Shown: piece after piece, positions 5,206 to 5,721 of the stretch
Layout: each line of letters starts with the position of its first letter
How positions within the stretch are numbered: the stretch's first letter is position 1
Assembly (NCBI GenBank): GCA_964636095.1
Contig: CAZWRF010000037.1
Coordinates: 1-5,721, forward strand
Source of the DNA: CAZWRF01 sp964636095
GTDB taxonomy: Bacteria > Patescibacteriota > Minisyncoccia > JAHISW01 > Tagabacteraceae
Reading direction: 5' to 3'
Length of the DNA: 5,721 nt
Made by a program: the position numbers and the translations under genes
The notes under the pieces: generated by a model
The model's database searches: none
Told to the model about the DNA's origin: nothing
The model's input: only the letters and a program-made list of their open reading frames with translations

Positions 5206-5213
5206 CCTCCTCC
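5206..5213 (-). promoter_or_regulatory. Strong Shine-Dalgarno of the aminotransferase gene
   Basis: GGAGGAGG lies 4 nt before the first ATG (5199-5201) and 7 nt before the second, adjacent ATG (5196-5198). The second spacing is the more usual, so the protein may begin at residue 2. The strength of this site contrasts with the absence of such sites before rel and parB. Confidence 0.75.
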
Positions 5214-5238
5214 ATAATTATTCTATTTTTAAAGAATT

Positions 5239-5721
5239 TTACTTCTTAAACTCAAATCTAGCTTTAAAGTGCCTCAAAGGCAAGTCTTTCCCGTAAATGA
5301 CGTCTACACCCGGGATTTTATCGCGGTTTTTGTAAAGCGCGCCTACGGCTTCGGCAACCGAGTCCAAATCCTGTTTTTCGTATCTTAAGCGCGGCACGGC
5401 AAACCTTACGTAGTTTACTTCGGGAAATTTTTCTTCTCTTGTTTCTTTGTGGTAAGAGCCAAAAGCAAAATATCCAAGCTCACAAGCCCTGTGCCCGTAA
5501 TCCGAAAGAAGTTTTGCGGTAAGAGCTATGCCGCCGAAATCGCCCGGCTTCATTTTGGTATCTTCAAAAAATTTATTTATATCCAAATACACGGCATGCC
5601 CTCCAACCGGAGTAAGAATCGGCAGTCCATTCTTTTTCATGACCTCGCCAAATTCGCGAACCTGCCCCACCCTATAATCCAGGTAGTCTTCCTTCAAAAC
5701 AGTTTTTAGGCCGACAGAAAG
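5239..5721 (-). CDS. tnaA: Tryptophanase, C-terminal part (gene continues past the window edge)
   Basis: The last 160 codons of a PLP-dependent beta-elimination lyase are present; the frame is open to base 5721 and begins LSVGLKTVLKEDYL, so the TTG at 5695-5697 is an internal Leu codon and not a start. Tryptophanase splits L-tryptophan into indole, pyruvate and ammonia in the cytosol. Family motifs are YLDYRVGQV, PVGGHAVYLD, VRFAVPRLRY (holding the Arg that binds the substrate carboxylate, Arg404 of tyrosine phenol-lyase) and the terminal LRHFKARFE. Two positions separate tryptophanase from tyrosine phenol-lyase. The Phe448 position of the lyase is His here (LRHF), as in tryptophanase. The Arg381 position (MERG in the lyase) is Leu here (CELG), a hydrophobic residue as in tryptophanase. 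The PLP lysine and most of the active site lie outside the window. The stop is 37 bp before the aminotransferase gene on the same strand, implying one transcript. A tnaC-type leader cannot be assessed. Confidence 0.88.
   Translation of the reverse strand, partial: LSVGLKTVLKEDYLDYRVGQVREFGEVMKKNGLPILTPVGGHAVYLDINKFFEDTKMKPGDFGGIALTAKLLSDYGHRACELGYFAFGSYHKETREEKFPEVNYVRFAVPRLRYEKQDLDSVAEAVGALYKNRDKIPGVDVIYGKDLPLRHFKARFEFKK

Noticed and set aside
5239..5697. Treating the TTG at 5695-5697 as the start of a complete 152-residue protein
   Set aside because: The frame remains open to the window edge with tryptophanase-like residues (LSVGLKTV) before it, and the family is about 460 residues long, so this is a partial gene.
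1..5721. CRISPR array, insertion sequence or integrated element beside the tRNA
   Set aside because: No repeated spacer-repeat pattern, transposase, integrase or duplicated tRNA 3' end was seen; both sides of the tRNA are ordinary intergenic sequence with promoter or terminator signals.

Overview
This 5.7 kb window is densely coded and AT-leaning. It carries six protein genes, one tRNA gene and two factor-independent terminators, with almost no spare intergenic DNA. The small compact genes, a Rel protein lacking two C-terminal regulatory modules, and a ParB of the type common in Parcubacteria suggest a candidate phyla radiation (Patescibacteria) bacterium. That placement is inference from gene style. 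TGA ends two of the genes (parB and the MazG-like gene), so the TGA-to-glycine code of Gracilibacteria/SR1 does not apply.

Left part (1-941). A strong symmetrical terminator (38-69) closes a leftward two-gene unit. Its first gene is a MazG/YpjD-like nucleotide pyrophosphohydrolase (429-854), coupled through an ATGA overlap to a 115-residue two-segment membrane protein (85-432). The 87 bp between the MazG-like gene and rel holds two overlapping divergent promoters whose -35 boxes each lie inside the other's spacer. The first 55 bases may also hold the tail of an unseen rightward gene.

Middle (942-3759). rel (942-2660) encodes a (p)ppGpp synthetase/hydrolase with HD, synthetase, TGS and ACT domains but no helical or zinc-finger (RIS) domain. 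It converges on, and overlaps by 11 bp, a leftward parB (2650-3630). parB has a perfect TATAAT 7 bp before its ATG and no Shine-Dalgarno, and rel has similar geometry, so both probably make leaderless mRNAs. Just upstream of parB is a tRNA-Leu(CAA) gene.

Right part (3796-5721). A leftward pair of PLP enzymes ends at a terminator: the C-terminal 160 residues of a tryptophanase (gene runs off the window) followed by a class III aminotransferase with a very strong Shine-Dalgarno.

Together, the rel/MazG-like region looks like a nucleotide-alarmone and nucleotide-pool module beside a chromosome-partition gene. The PLP pair looks like an amino-acid catabolic or scavenging unit. The most interesting points are the pared-down Rel with an altered HDxxED motif, the rel/MazG-like shared promoter region, and the coupled MazG-like/membrane-protein pair.
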